Assembly (NCBI RefSeq): GCF_040712315.1
Contig: NC_134013.1
Span: 33,701,001-33,765,000, forward strand
DNA length: 64,000 nt
Source: Castanea sativa
Lineage: Eukaryota; Streptophyta; Magnoliopsida; Fagales; Fagaceae
Reading direction: 5' to 3'
In this document: positions 36,800 to 48,082 of the stretch, piece after piece
Numbering within the stretch: the first letter of the stretch is position 1
Layout: every line of letters begins with the position of its first letter
Program-made: the position numbers and the translations under genes
Notes under the pieces: generated by a model
Seen by the model: only the letters and a program-made list of their open reading frames with translations
Told to the model about the DNA's origin: nothing
Databases searched by the model: none

Positions 36800-37177
36800 A
36801 CATAGAACCTAGCTAGGCGATGCCTTGCATAGATATTCATTCTGCTGGTGTGAGTTGCCTGTTAGCTGCGGTGGCCGCTCTTCTGCAAGCTGTAACATGT
36901 GATATCTGCACCTATAGAGTAACATCAGATTGTTCTCCTTTCAAATTTTTGCCATTGCACGCCTATATTGGTCCATGTATCGCCTTGACAGTGTTAGCAA
37001 GATACGGTCCACTAGAGGTGCTCCAAGTAGCACGAGATCATTGTGCAGAGCATTGGACTCGTTAACGTAGAAGTCCCACTCTTGCCTGAGTCTATCATAG
37101 TATTCCCTCTCATCAAAATTTCTCTCCCTCCTATAGTTATCTGGAAAATGAGGTAGTAGCCAATTGCGCATTGACAT
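36800..37177 (-). pseudogene. Decayed ORF homologous to 25287-25745
   Basis: The minus strand encodes MSMRNWLLPHFPDN, then YYDRLRQEWDFYVNESNALH, PLVDRILLTLSRRYMDQYRR, and after a frame change near 36940 continues towards a stop at about 36820. Its RQEW...NES pattern matches the plus-strand fragment at 25287. The two fragments flank the Gypsy element in opposite orientations. Function unknown. Confidence 0.5.
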
Positions 37178-37259
37178 TGCAAAATGTGACTTCCACTATG
37201 GTATATCCAGATGTCATGCATATAGGACTATATATAGGAGTTTTGTATGGGTAATTGTT

Positions 37260-38115
37260 TGATGTGGTATTGTCAGGTTGATGAAATGTTTGAATGTGTT
37301 TGATATGAGTAGACTTGGTGCAATAGCAATGGGCTGATGATGTGCAATGCAAAAGTTTGCATAATTATTCACATGAATGTGTTTGATTTGGTTGGACTTG
37401 GTGAAACAGTGACGGGATATTTAATAGTACATACATAACTACAAACATGACTTGGCTAAATAGTGATGTCTGTTGGCATATGTGGTTTATCGAATGTGTT
37501 TGAAATGACTAGAATTGGTGCAATAGTAATGGGTTGATGATGTGAATTGCAAAAGTTTGCATAATTATTCACATGAAGATTAATCACATGAATGTGTTTG
37601 ATCTGACTGGACTTGGTGAAACAGTGACGGGATGTGGAATATTACATACATAACTGCAAACATGACTTGGCTAAACAATGACATTGGTTGGCGTATATGT
37701 TTTGTTGAATGTGTTTGATATGACTAGACTTGGTGCAACAGCAACAGGCTGATGATGTGCATTGCAAAATTTTACATAATTATTCACGTGAAGATTATTC
37801 ATGTGAATATGTTTGATCTAACTAGACTGGGTGAAACAGTGCCAAGTTGAATAATAGTACATACATAACTGCAAACATGACTTGGCTAAACAGTAACGTC
37901 TGTTGGTATATGTGGTTTGTCAAATGTGTTTGATATGACAAGACTTGGTGCAACAACAACGGGCTGATGATGTGCAATGCAAAAGTTTGCATAATTATTC
38001 ACGTAAAGAAGATTATTCACCATTCATGGATTTGATTTGGCTAGACTTGGAGAAATAGTGTTGAGTAGTTAAATATTACATACATAACTGGAAACATGAC
38101 TTGGCTAAACAGTGA
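37260..38115. repeat. ~200-217 bp tandem repeat, four copies
   Basis: The marker TGTGCAATGCAAAAGTTTGC occurs in variants at 37341, 37541, 37755 and 37971. Each unit also has GACTTGGTG and AACATGACTTGGCTAAA. A single dispersed copy lies at about 42425-42600, more than 4 kb away, on the other side of the solo LTR. Confidence 0.88.
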
Positions 38116-38455
38116 CATATGTATCATGACTATCGTCTAAGTCTATTATGTCCACCTGATTTTCCAATTTACAATTATTGCTTAATGGATATTGAATCTT
38201 AGTGGCAGTCTTATGAAATAAATGAACATAGAAATTTGAATTTCCTTCATATTTGAAAACTAAAAAGTACTCATAACAAATAGAATGATATTCAACAAAA
38301 TCAGGCCAATAGTCACGAAACCAACTGTTCTTGCCAGATTTCTCCAATCCCACTTAACAAATCCCACCATTGGTAACAATGAGTGTAGCAATAGGGGACA
38401 ACTCATCCCTAAATTTTTTCACAAAATTTTTAGGGATCCTCTGCAACCATCAAAT
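38105..38455 (-). pseudogene. B3 DNA-binding domain gene fragment (REM-like)
   Basis: After a plausible acceptor (TGGTTGCAG at about 38440) the minus strand reads RIPKNFVKKFRDELS, then SPIATLIVTNGG, a stop at about 38355, then KNSWFRDYWPDFVEYHSI, YFLVFKYEGNSNFYVHLF and IQYP. This is a nearly complete B3 domain of the plant REM class, a transcription-factor DNA-binding fold. No other exon of the gene is visible; a 3.3 kb solo LTR is inserted 16 bp beyond position 38455, and the tandem array overlaps its 3' end. Probably a captured or relic gene piece. Confidence 0.75.
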
Positions 38456-38470
38456 TAAGTAATAATATCT

Positions 38471-41400
38471 TGTTGATTCCGTATTTTTTCCGCCCTCGAT
38501 TTGCATGCCGAACCTCAAAAAATCCAAAAATATCAATTTCTCTCCATGGGCCGCAAGAACATCCAGAACGATGTGGCGCAACCCGTTTGAACACCGAAAC
38601 CCCCAAAATGCCCTTTTCAGCTAAAATGACCAAAATGCCTTGATCCAAGGTCAAACAAGACACCCACGAAACAAAATTTTCCACAATTTTACATCAAACC
38701 TGAGCTTCTTGGAGGATTTTGACAACTTTGACCAAATTTGACTTAAAGTTGATCTCAGGTGGGCCAAAAAACCCTAATTTTGATCTGACGGTCAGAACAG
38801 GTTGAAACCAATGCCATTGCGAAGATTATCAAATTCTCATTCCAATGACTGTTCATGGGTCAAAATTGGAGCTAGAACGGCCGTGGTATCACGAGAATCG
38901 GGATGATGCACTGATCGATGCACCGCTAACTTCCGAGAGCCATAACATTTGATATGACCGTTGGATTTTCAAGAGCCATGCCTTTTTGAAAACAAGCAGT
39001 CAAGATATATCCAAGGGTTTCAAGATCAAGCCCATCTAAGGCCTTTTAAGGCCGGCGGTCCTTGAAGGGCTGCTACATTGAAAAACGCACCCGGGGCTAT
39101 AAATAGCCCTAGGCACCCTTCAAACCAAAGGAGACCACATTTTAATGATTTTTGCCTTCTACCTACACATTTTCTCTCTTCCAAACTCACAAAAAAGCAA
39201 AAAACACACACAAAAACACATCAAAGCTTCTTGATTCTTGCATCTTCACCAACAATACAAGGTAGTGTTCTTGTAATCAATCTTCTTCTCTTTGGTTCTA
39301 CATCTTGGATTAGGGGTTTAGGGGTGTGAATGTAGCTTTTTTTTAGCCATCGTACACACCCCTAACCTTATAAATCTCTTTCCTAGCATGTTCTTGCTTT
39401 TTTTGCTTGAATAATATGTTTTATTGCTTTCTTGAACATGTTTCTTGCTTTATCTTGTTTCTAGCATGTTTTTAGCTTAAATCCATGTTCTTTTAAGCTT
39501 GCTCACATGTTTATTTGTCCCAATCTATGTGCTTTATACTTTGTGCTATATGTTTATGCCTAGATCTATCTTTTCCATGTGTTGTTTGGCTAGATCTGCA
39601 TGTTTCTATACTTGTTCACATGCTAATTGTCTTGATCTACATGTTTATGCTTTATGCCATGTTTCCCCATCCTTCATTCATATTTTTGTTCTATGTTGAT
39701 GTTAGGGTTACATGCTCACATGTGTGTATGATGTTTTGGCTATGCCTTGCTTGAATCTATATGTGTTTATGCCTTTTTTTTGCCATGCAAAGGGTTAGAT
39801 CCACGCCTTCACATGCTTATATGCTTGGACTCATGTTCTTCCATGTTTATGTGCTAGATCTACATGTTTACATATCTATTTCTATGCCTATATGCCTCGA
39901 TCTATGCTTTTCACATGCTTGTGTGCTTAGATCTATGATCTCTACACGCTTTAGGCTTTATTCCATGTGCTTGTGTGCTCCATGCCATGTTTTTGTGCCT
40001 AGACCTAGGCTATGCTTGTCATGCCATGTGCTATTGTAGCCCTTTTGTTGCTTTGTCTTTCTTTCTTATGTTTTGGCCTATTGGTTTAGACCTAATCTAG
40101 ACCTTATGGTCTTTGTCATCGTTCGTACACCTTGACCCATATCAAAGGGTTTGGATAATCTTTTTTACATCTCTATCCTTGGTTGCTGTTATGCTTTATG
40201 CTTGTGTTAGCCTCTCTTGTTCTAGGCTTAGCCATGCTTAACGCCCTTAGCAGGTTTGGGGTTGTGTGGTTACATCCAACGCCCATGAGGCCTTGTTTGG
40301 ATTTAACCATTTGGGAGGCATCTCCAGATGCTGGGTTGCTTCGTGCAAACCTTTCCCCTTTTCACTCCATGTGATGATATGCTTGCCATGCTTGTTTGTG
40401 CCACCCGTTGGCTTTCTTTGCATCTTTACATGCTTGCTTACATGTCCATGCTTCAACATAATGAAGTTATGGACATTTGATCCAAACCTACATTTGCCCC
40501 TCACGAACACCACCTTTGTTTGTTTTCTTGCTTGTTGGCTTACTTGTTCGCTTGCTTCCTTATTTGTTTGCCTTCTAGTTCGCTTGCCTATTTTGTTGCT
40601 TGTCATGTCTTCTGCCACATGATATGCAAGCTTCGCTTGTATGCTTGTTTTTTATTCACGTTGTGTATTATCTATGCACCTTTCTCACTTCCATTGCTTG
40701 TCTGCTGGTTTCTTGTCTTTGCTTTTGCATGTATGCACGTGGAACGAGGAAACTTGGAGCTAGGGCACGGCCTCCCTAGTGCAAGCAAAAAGGGCACAGA
40801 GTCAAGCACGTAGATTTGAGCCAAGCAGCTGTGTTCAGTTGGTTTAGGAGCCTAGTTTACCCCTTTTGGTCATGTACTCTTTTAACCCCCTTTCCTTCCT
40901 CTTCCCTTTCTCTATTAGATGGTTTTTATTAGGTATATCATGTCGTGTACCATTCGTCCTCATCTCTAGAGTATGGTGACCACTGTTTGTTTTCTTGCAC
41001 TTATATTTTAGGCCATGCTCTAGGGATGTAGGCATTTACTTTCCTACTTTATGTGCTTGCATTGTGCATGATGTATGTGTATATATATACCTACTCGCCC
41101 CTTCTGGTGTGATTGTTACAGTCCATGTCACCCAAGGCAAGTGATGCCGCAGTGAAAGCAAGGTGACATGTCTCTGGGTTTTCGATGTGGAAATCTGGCA
41201 CTTTGCTTAAATGCCTTAGGAAAGCATATATTGGTACCACACCCATTCAAAAGCCAAACCTCAAAGCCCCCATGCATGCAAAGCCCCTAAAGCTAATGCC
41301 AAAATCATGTTTTTACTGCCAATCTTCAAAAATTAAGGTTTTTCACAAAACAAATGACTGTTCTAGGACAGGCGTTGTGGGGTGTCTAACACCTTTCCAC

Positions 41401-41798
41401 ATGTAACCAAACTTTCGGACTCAAGAATAAAATTTTTTTTCATCCACATTAGATTAGGAAAAACGACATTTTTCTAAGCATAGGATTGGTAATAAAATCA
41501 ATTAGAAACAGGTGACCAATCACACCTTAGAAAAACCCAATGATTGGTGGTGACTTCCCTCATTTTTGGTAATCCCTTAAAATTTGGCCTAGAATCTTGC
41601 CATAATGCCAAAGGTAGACCTACCTTCCTCCACCGACAGAGAGAGCACTCGAAGCTCCGGGCGAACCACACACACGCAATGCATACCACCATTGAGGGGG
41701 CCCTACAATGGGGCCTCGTGCGTGCGGGAGCGTCGCTACGGCTGGTGGTCAAACAAAGGCCCGCAACAATTCTGTTGTCTCGAGGCTGAGCGTCGACA
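38471..41798. mobile_element. Solo LTR family X, copy 1 (3.3 kb), perfect TSD
   Basis: Begins TGTTGATTCCG and ends GCGTCGACA, flanked by TATCT on both sides (38466-38470 and 41799-41803). It is homologous over its whole length to 53349-56402 in the same orientation. TATA box TATAAATAG lies at 39098-39106, preceded by GC-rich sequence. Downstream is a long CT-rich region full of CATGTTT and TTAGATCTA motifs. Several ORF-sized open stretches inside are unsupported. No polyprotein is adjacent, so it is a solo LTR of an unusually long LTR family, probably Gypsy. Confidence 0.93.
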
Positions 41799-42424
41799 TA
41801 TCTTACTTGCAATGTAAAATTGAATTGACAAAACATGTGACTCCAAGACATACAAGTATGTTTTCTTATTGTCACATTTGTAAAATTAGCATGTCTTGGA
41901 GAAGTGCTAGACAATCCAATAAGTTCGAATTGTAATCTTTGATTAACTAAGGGCATGCATTCCCCTCTTTAAAAAAATTATCATTGTCGACAGCTTAGGT
42001 CCATCGCAAATATTATTTATTGAGAGGGATCCAATTCCATCACTAATACATTCTTTCCTTTAAAGCAAATTAACTATTTATGATGGTCAGCATGTTTGTC
42101 ACAAATACAAACTCAATTAGAAAAAAAAAATTTAATTGCAATAAATAAATGTTATCACAAATGTGAAAAGTAAGGAGGGAATTTTCCCTCCAAAATATTT
42201 TACCATTTTCGATGGCTTCATGGCTGTCGCTAATACTCTCTTTTATATTTACAATAGAAGAATGTTGTCACAAATAATAAACACCATAAAAAACATTTTT
42301 ATTTTATTTTATTCTTGACGCACAAAAGCCGTCACAAGTGTTAATAGGTTTGACGGTTTTTCTTCGGTTGTCTTAAATAATACTCTCTTTTTCTTTTCTT
42401 TTTTGCAATGGAAGAATGTTTGTT
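41799..42424. repeat. Possible remnant of DNA-transposon subterminal sequence
   Basis: Short scattered motifs such as GTCGCTAATACT, CATCACTAATAC, TGTCACAAAT and CGATGGC occur in both orientations, resembling decayed subterminal repeats like those at 6596-7110. No gene is seen. Family uncertain. Confidence 0.35.
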
Positions 42425-42600
42425 GAATGCAACAGTAACTGTTTGATGAAATACAGTGCAAAATTTTGTGGACGTATTCACATTAAGATTATTCACTTGA
42501 ATGTGTTTGATATGACTACACCGAATGCAACAGTAATGGGCTGATTAGGTGGGGTGCCAAAGTTCACATAATTATTCACTTAAAGATTACCATATGTTCT
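42425..42600. repeat. Dispersed copy of the 37260-38115 tandem unit
   Basis: GAATGTGTTTGATATGACT, CAACAGTAATGGGCTGAT and CATAATTATTCACTTAAAG match the units of the upstream array. Together with the array it brackets the B3 fragment and the solo LTR. Confidence 0.7.
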
Positions 42601-42879
42601 TGTCATTTGGTGGCATCTAGGGTATTTTGTGGTCCACTAGAAACAAGCCAACAATATTGCAGAACTTTATGTGCAAGTGCACATGTTATTATTATTATTA
42701 ATATGTCGATTCCCTTGAATTTATCGTTTCAGTTTCATCTAAATTGCTGCTCTAATCGTTCTCAACCTCATCCGTCTTCTGCTTTGTTCGTTGTCTGCCC
42801 CTTCTTACTACTCTTCAACGGTGTATTTGGCAGGTACGCATGAATTTGACTAGCATTTCTCGTCTATGTTTTTTATTAT

Positions 42880-43480
42880 TTGAATTTGAATTAAAACTCG
42901 GCTGTTTATTCTTTGTCTTTGGACGCTTTGGTCTCTGATTGTAGTCTCTATTTTAACATCTATTTTGATTACATCACAAAAGTTGCCCTTGATTAACGTT
43001 TGATGGTTTCAATTCTAAAAGTTTAGAGTGTAGAATGAATTATTGATAATCTTTTCGTAATTGAAATTATTGTTTTCCTGGATTATTTACTGCATTTTTG
43101 AAATAGAAACATAGAAGTAAATGACAAAGATTTTTTAAAACCCGATGTTATCACGTATTAAAACCCGGTGTATTTGGAATGTACACCCAGATTTTCCTGG
43201 AACTCGTCACGATGCTTTTTCATATTCGAATTTGAATAAAAAGCCGGCTGTTTATTCTCATCCTTTGGATGATTTGGTCTGAGATAATAATCTTTGTTTT
43301 AACTGTTTTTAAAACATTAGGAAAATTGCCCTTAATTAGCTTTTGATGCTTTCAAATCTGAAAGTTTAGAGTGTAGATTTATTCATAATCTTTTCCTAAT
43401 TGAAATTATTGTTTTCCTGGATTATTTACTGCCTTCTTCGAAATAGAAACGTATAAATAAATGACAACGATTTTGTAAAA
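42880..43480. repeat. Two-copy ~343-bp direct duplication
   Basis: GTTTAGAGTGTAGA at 43021 and at about 43364, followed by the near-identical AATTGAAATTATTGTTTTCC and GGATTATTTACTGC. Upstream of the first copy, CGGTGTATTTGGCAGGTACG looks like an exon-intron edge. I do not recognise a gene here. Confidence 0.75.
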
Positions 43481-44019
43481 TGCTGTGATATAGCATATTA
43501 AGAGATAAATCAGTTAATACGGTTGTAAGGTTTACGCAATAATCCATGGATTTAAATGGTCATTGAACAGCTGCATTATTTTTTACAATTCAACCCATTT
43601 TTAAAACAACTAAGCTTTTTTTTTTTTTTTTTTGAGCAGTCAGAAACAATGGTTGCAACTACATGGATTGTCCTCTTTGCAGTTTCACTAAGAATAGTTA
43701 GGTATACAATAGTGCTCACCACAACCAATAAAGAAAGCCAATAATCCATAAACTGATATCAACACAATGGTAAAAGTGTTAAAGTTGAAACTAAACTCTT
43801 ATGAAAAATGGAGCTAAGGAAGATGTTTTGCACAGATCATGTTAATACAACTAAAAATAATAACATTAAATCCAAGTCCTATCTAAAAAGGATCATTGAA
43901 TATAAAAGTCATCAAACACTGTCAATATGGTTATAGTCTCATAAAAACAAACCATGTCTGTGGAACCTAAACAGAAGATATAAAAATATACAAATACCTG
44001 AAAATCACATGAAATAACT
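43481..44019. other. Spacer, no gene
   Basis: AT-rich, with a poly-T run at about 43615-43633. Nothing else recognised. Confidence 0.55.
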
Positions 44020-45256
44020 TTCATCTAATTCTCTCCCTAGTTACAGAAGCTACAAAAACTACTCTCCCCCCTAAGCTACAATCTCTACTTCCTCTATTTG
44101 TTATGTATTGCCAAAGGCAATCATCAAGAGTCAAAGGTGGAGGAGGTGGAAAAGCACTCCTATTCTTAGAAAAATATGCTCTCAAAGCAGCAACCTCTGA
44201 AATAAGCCCATCTAAAAGTTGTCCATGAGTTGCTTGAGTCGTCATAAAGGTCTCCATCATAGCACAAAGAGAGAGGAGGAGGAATAGTAGGCTCTGCAAT
44301 AGCAGTGTCAACATCTACCTCATCATCACCATCGTCAGCAACAGCAGTTGTAAGATCAAAAGGACTCTCCTCAGCATGAACATTTCCAACGGTGGAATGT
44401 ACTCGTGGTCTCTTTGATGAACCAACACTTGGTTCAACAGTCTTCTTTTGTGCACTCCACTGTTTGAGAAAGATGACTCCTACAGGGGTTGTGATATGGA
44501 TCAACTCTAGGGAAGGACCGTTTTGTAACTTTAAAAAATTAAGAATCCTATGGATGAAAACTAGAAAGAATAGACCATACTTCCTAGACTTGCTCCTCAA
44601 CAATGGTTTGAATGAAAAGGGAAGGAAAACAAATGGAAGCATCAGTGACGAGGGCATACAAAAAGAAACACCTCTCTATAGGAATAGTACGGACATGAGA
44701 GATAGGGAAGATGTTGTGACAAGCTATCCTAAAGAAGATATAATTAAGCTCAGTTAACTCACTTGAATCAATTCTTAAATCCCCATGTGACTGATCTTCC
44801 ACAAAAAAGAGTCATAACACCATCAATAGGAGGAGGCTCCGAGTATGGATAAGTAGATCTATGAGCACAAGGTACATTACGAGCATTGGATACTACTTGC
44901 TTAGTTATGTTAAAACTTTGACCTCAAATCCAAGTAGTCAGACCATCAAAAGCATCAGAACGAATAGAGAGATTGGAATAGAATTCTCTAATCAAGGCAG
45001 TTAGAGGGGCTTGTAAATCTTTATACAGAGACAACCAGTTTCTACACTGTAGATTTCTATGGATAGAAGAATGTAATTCATCTAGATTGATTTGTCTTTC
45101 TCCCCAAATAGACCTATACTTAATTAAGGTTTCAAACATTTGCTCATTTGTAACCGTTTCAAACCTTATTTGATCAAACAAAACTGCGGGTTCAGATAAG
45201 GAGCTAGAGACTCTTTTGGCTTTGGTTTTAATGGTTTTAGACTTCTTAGGAGCCAT
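44020..45256 (-). pseudogene. Putative plant transposon protein (PF20167-like), decayed
   Basis: The start MAPKKSKTIKTKAKR at 45256 is followed by RFETVTNEQMFETLIKYRSI, LQCRNWLSLYKDL and IREFYSNLSI, matching the N-terminal half of the 'putative plant transposon protein' domain found beside many plant retroelements. After a stop near 44924 and frame changes it resumes with LTELNYIFFRIACHNIFPIS and IPIERCFFLYALVTDASICF at 44760-44600, then an acidic linker at about 44400-44290 and a short C-terminal helix. Biochemical role unknown in the literature as far as I know. Confidence 0.7.
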
Positions 45257-45639
45257 AACTAGAATCTAAAGAGAGGGAAACACAAGCAAAACACAAAACC
45301 AATTTAAGAACTACATTATAGACAGATAAACACAATGTATATATGCTAATCTTTAGCCTCTATATGACGCATAGACACAAGTGGGGCATGAATTAATGCA
45401 TTGAAATGTTCAATTTTCTCAAAATATAGGAAAATTGACCCATGAAGAGTTTTATGAAAAACATGTGAACCCATATTGAACATGATATAAGCATGTGTAA
45501 AACTAGTGAAAAACAATCCATCAAACTTTAGATAATGGTCAATTTGAGTCAATTATACCCAATTGAATAAAAACCCCAATTCCATGAAGAACAACATGAA
45601 CCCTTGAACCATAATTTTCCAGAATTCATGAAAGTTTTG
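45257..45639. other. Spacer, no supported gene
   Basis: AT-rich sequence upstream (minus-strand sense) of the transposon protein. Short open frames here lack any recognisable domain. Confidence 0.5.
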
Positions 45640-46085
45640 GAATTATAGGATACATAACGTGTGACCAACATGCATACACAACAACCCATGAACCATTTTA
45701 GATCAAAACACTCAAATTCATCAAAATCCCCATATTCCCAATATGAACACATGAACCCTAATTTCTCATTTTTCACAAATCATGAACTTTTTGCACTTTA
45801 AGGGTAGAAAATATGTGTACAACATGCGTACACAAAAACCCATTATCTATTTTAGGTCAAAACACCTACATCCATCAATATCCCCAAATTCCCAATATGA
45901 AAACATGAACCCTAAATTCAAAATTTTCAACAAATCATGAAATTTATGTAATTAAATGGTACAAATTGTATGAACAACATGCATACACAAAAACCCATGA
46001 ACCATTTCAGATCAAAACACCCAAATTCATGAAAATCCCCAAATTTCCAATATTTCAAAATTTCAGCATAGACATGTAGATTAAT
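45640..46085. repeat. ~155-bp tandem repeat, about three copies
   Basis: AACATGC(A/G)TACACAA is found at about 45667, 45821 and 45976. Each is followed by ACCCAT(G/T)A, then GATCAAAACAC, AAATCCCC and CCAATAT. Period 154-155 bp. Confidence 0.85.
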
Positions 46086-46289
46086 GTAAGACTGTATGTA
46101 ATTTCATTGACAAGCAAGGGTAAAAGAGTCTTACTACACTTGGGTTTCAAAGTTTTGACCTGAGAAAGTTGTTTTCGATCCTGTGGAATTGAGAGCAATC
46201 GAATTCTCTGAACTATGTTCCTTACAAAACAACAAAATAGTTTGTCATAGCCCCTAATATGCAGGTTTGTGTATCAACAATAGTATGAT

Positions 46290-46740
46290 CAAGTTCTAGT
46301 ATAACTTGATCATTATATTATCGAGTTTTAAAAGAACTCGACTGATCTAAAAGTTGACTAACACAAATCGAAGTAGACAGTGGGGTTTGGCCTTTTTTTT
46401 TTCCTCAATTGGTCTGACCCCAAATCAATCGATCTAAAATCAAGAGAAAATAAGAACATAACTCGACTCTTACACTATCGAGTTGCATTAAAAAAAACTC
46501 GGTAATAGTAAAGTCGAGTTATAATGAATTTGACTGATCCAGAAGCTGTTGAACAGGGATCGAATCAGGTAGTGGGGTTTTGCCTAATTTTGAGCCTTTT
46601 GATCAATCTGACCTGGCATCTGATCGATCCAAAATCTTGAGAAAATAGCCAGGTAACTCGACTTCCGCACATTCAAGTTACTTCTACAAAGAACTCGACT
46701 TTGTCATCATCGAGTTCCCTGTAAAAATGGTGCACATTTC
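46290..46740. repeat. TCGAG-rich array 2, left of the MULE transposase
   Basis: Units with ACTCGA/TCGAGT boundaries and an internal GACTGATC...GAATCAGGTAGTGGGGTTT phrase recur two to three times. The same phrase occurs in the same orientation in array 3 (51360-52030). Confidence 0.75.
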
Positions 46741-48082
46741 CATGAGAATTTAATCAGCACTGATATTGAATTTAGTATTGTCACAGCCCTATGGTTGATA
46801 ACAGTTTTGTTTTTGAAGAAACTAAAAAACAAATTGCTATCAATAAATTGAGTTAATTAAGACAAGTACACTATTTTTTAATCAAATTAAGTTAATTAAG
46901 ACAACAATCTAAAAACAAACTGATAAAAAAAATCACGCCTAAGGACTTATCACGCTTGATTGCATCTACAAACTGTAAAAACAAAATATTTGCAGTTGTA
47001 GTATATTAAAGCACAATGATGTAAGTTGAAGAAAAGTCCTTCTCAGAATTTGTCAATTCTCCACTTATTTTTCTGGAGCTTCATTTTTTAAACCTCAAAT
47101 TAGGTACATGATCCAAGGGTCATCAAAATCCAATATCGAACACCTAGTAATAGTCATACATATAAGTTTACTTATCAAAAGGCAGTAGACAGATTTACAT
47201 TGAAAACCATTCAACCAAAACTCCATTACCCTTATAACATTTAAAGCAATGAAACTTTCTCTCCAATATTGTAAGTTCTTAGCTTGTCATATGAGCATTT
47301 GTTATAGATCTCTTTCCTCCTTGGAGGAAAATTTTATAGATCTCTCTTAGGTGCATAGTTTGAGCATTTAACATGAGCTTAGACCAACAGTCCTCAAAAT
47401 CCAATATGAAAACCGTAATAATATACATACATGTAAGTTTACTGCTGCGAAACATCTTTCATCCAAAACAGAATTATCCTAATAAAATATAAATTGATGA
47501 AACTGCCCAGTAATTGTACCAAAATGAAAGAAACAAATTTATGGCACCAACTTTACTCATCCTCTTGGCTGCGCAACGTACGTAGTTTATCGGTCACCCA
47601 TCTAGCTTGGCGGCCATCCATAATTATAGTTACAATATTTTAGGTTTTATGCATCTATATAAGTTATTAACAAGCAACATAACCACAACAACACTCAGAT
47701 TCATGACTTACGAGCAAGGATGTGACAAATCTATTGAACAAGTCATGATTCTCCGGTCAAGAACATATTTAAATAACAAATTGGTATCATTTTTTTATCC
47801 AAGTATGAAGACCGAGGTTTGTTTCATCTTCAAACTAGAAAATGGATGTCATTTTATTCCTAAACCACATAGTTTTGACGAGCAGATTACTTACTATGGC
47901 AAGATAGGTTTATTAACAAATTACTAATAGTAACTTGTAAGCATTACTCCCAAACTCACCTCATCTTGAATTCATTGCTTACTCAATGGATAGTAACTCA
48001 TTAAATATGTTAGAAAACACTTGTATACAATCACACAACAATTTATATCACAAAAGTTGTTAAGAAATGTAAGCTTTACCTA
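46741..48082. other. Spacer downstream of the MULE transposase, no supported gene
   Basis: A diverged internal duplication is visible: CATCAAAATCCAATAT at about 47122 and CCTCAAAATCCAATAT at about 47393, with TACAT...GTAAGTTTAC following both. No coding region is supported on either strand. Confidence 0.55.

Noticed and set aside
38430..38684. Minus-strand open frame directly upstream of the B3 fragment, as its first exon
   Set aside because: It lies mostly inside the solo LTR that begins at 38471, and a matching frame occurs in the other LTR copy near 53411-53620.
39499..40813. Several overlapping open frames of 60-120 codons rich in Cys, Leu, Met and Phe
   Set aside because: They lie inside the C/T-rich part of a solo LTR, have no domain, and the aligned region of the second LTR copy opens different frames. 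They reflect composition, not genes.
41498..41956. 152-codon minus-strand open frame
   Set aside because: It crosses the solo LTR boundary and TSD at 41798, so it cannot be an old gene; no recognisable domain.
47607..47927. 106-codon plus-strand open frame
   Set aside because: Lies in spacer sequence; no domain, odd composition, no homologous frame elsewhere in the window.
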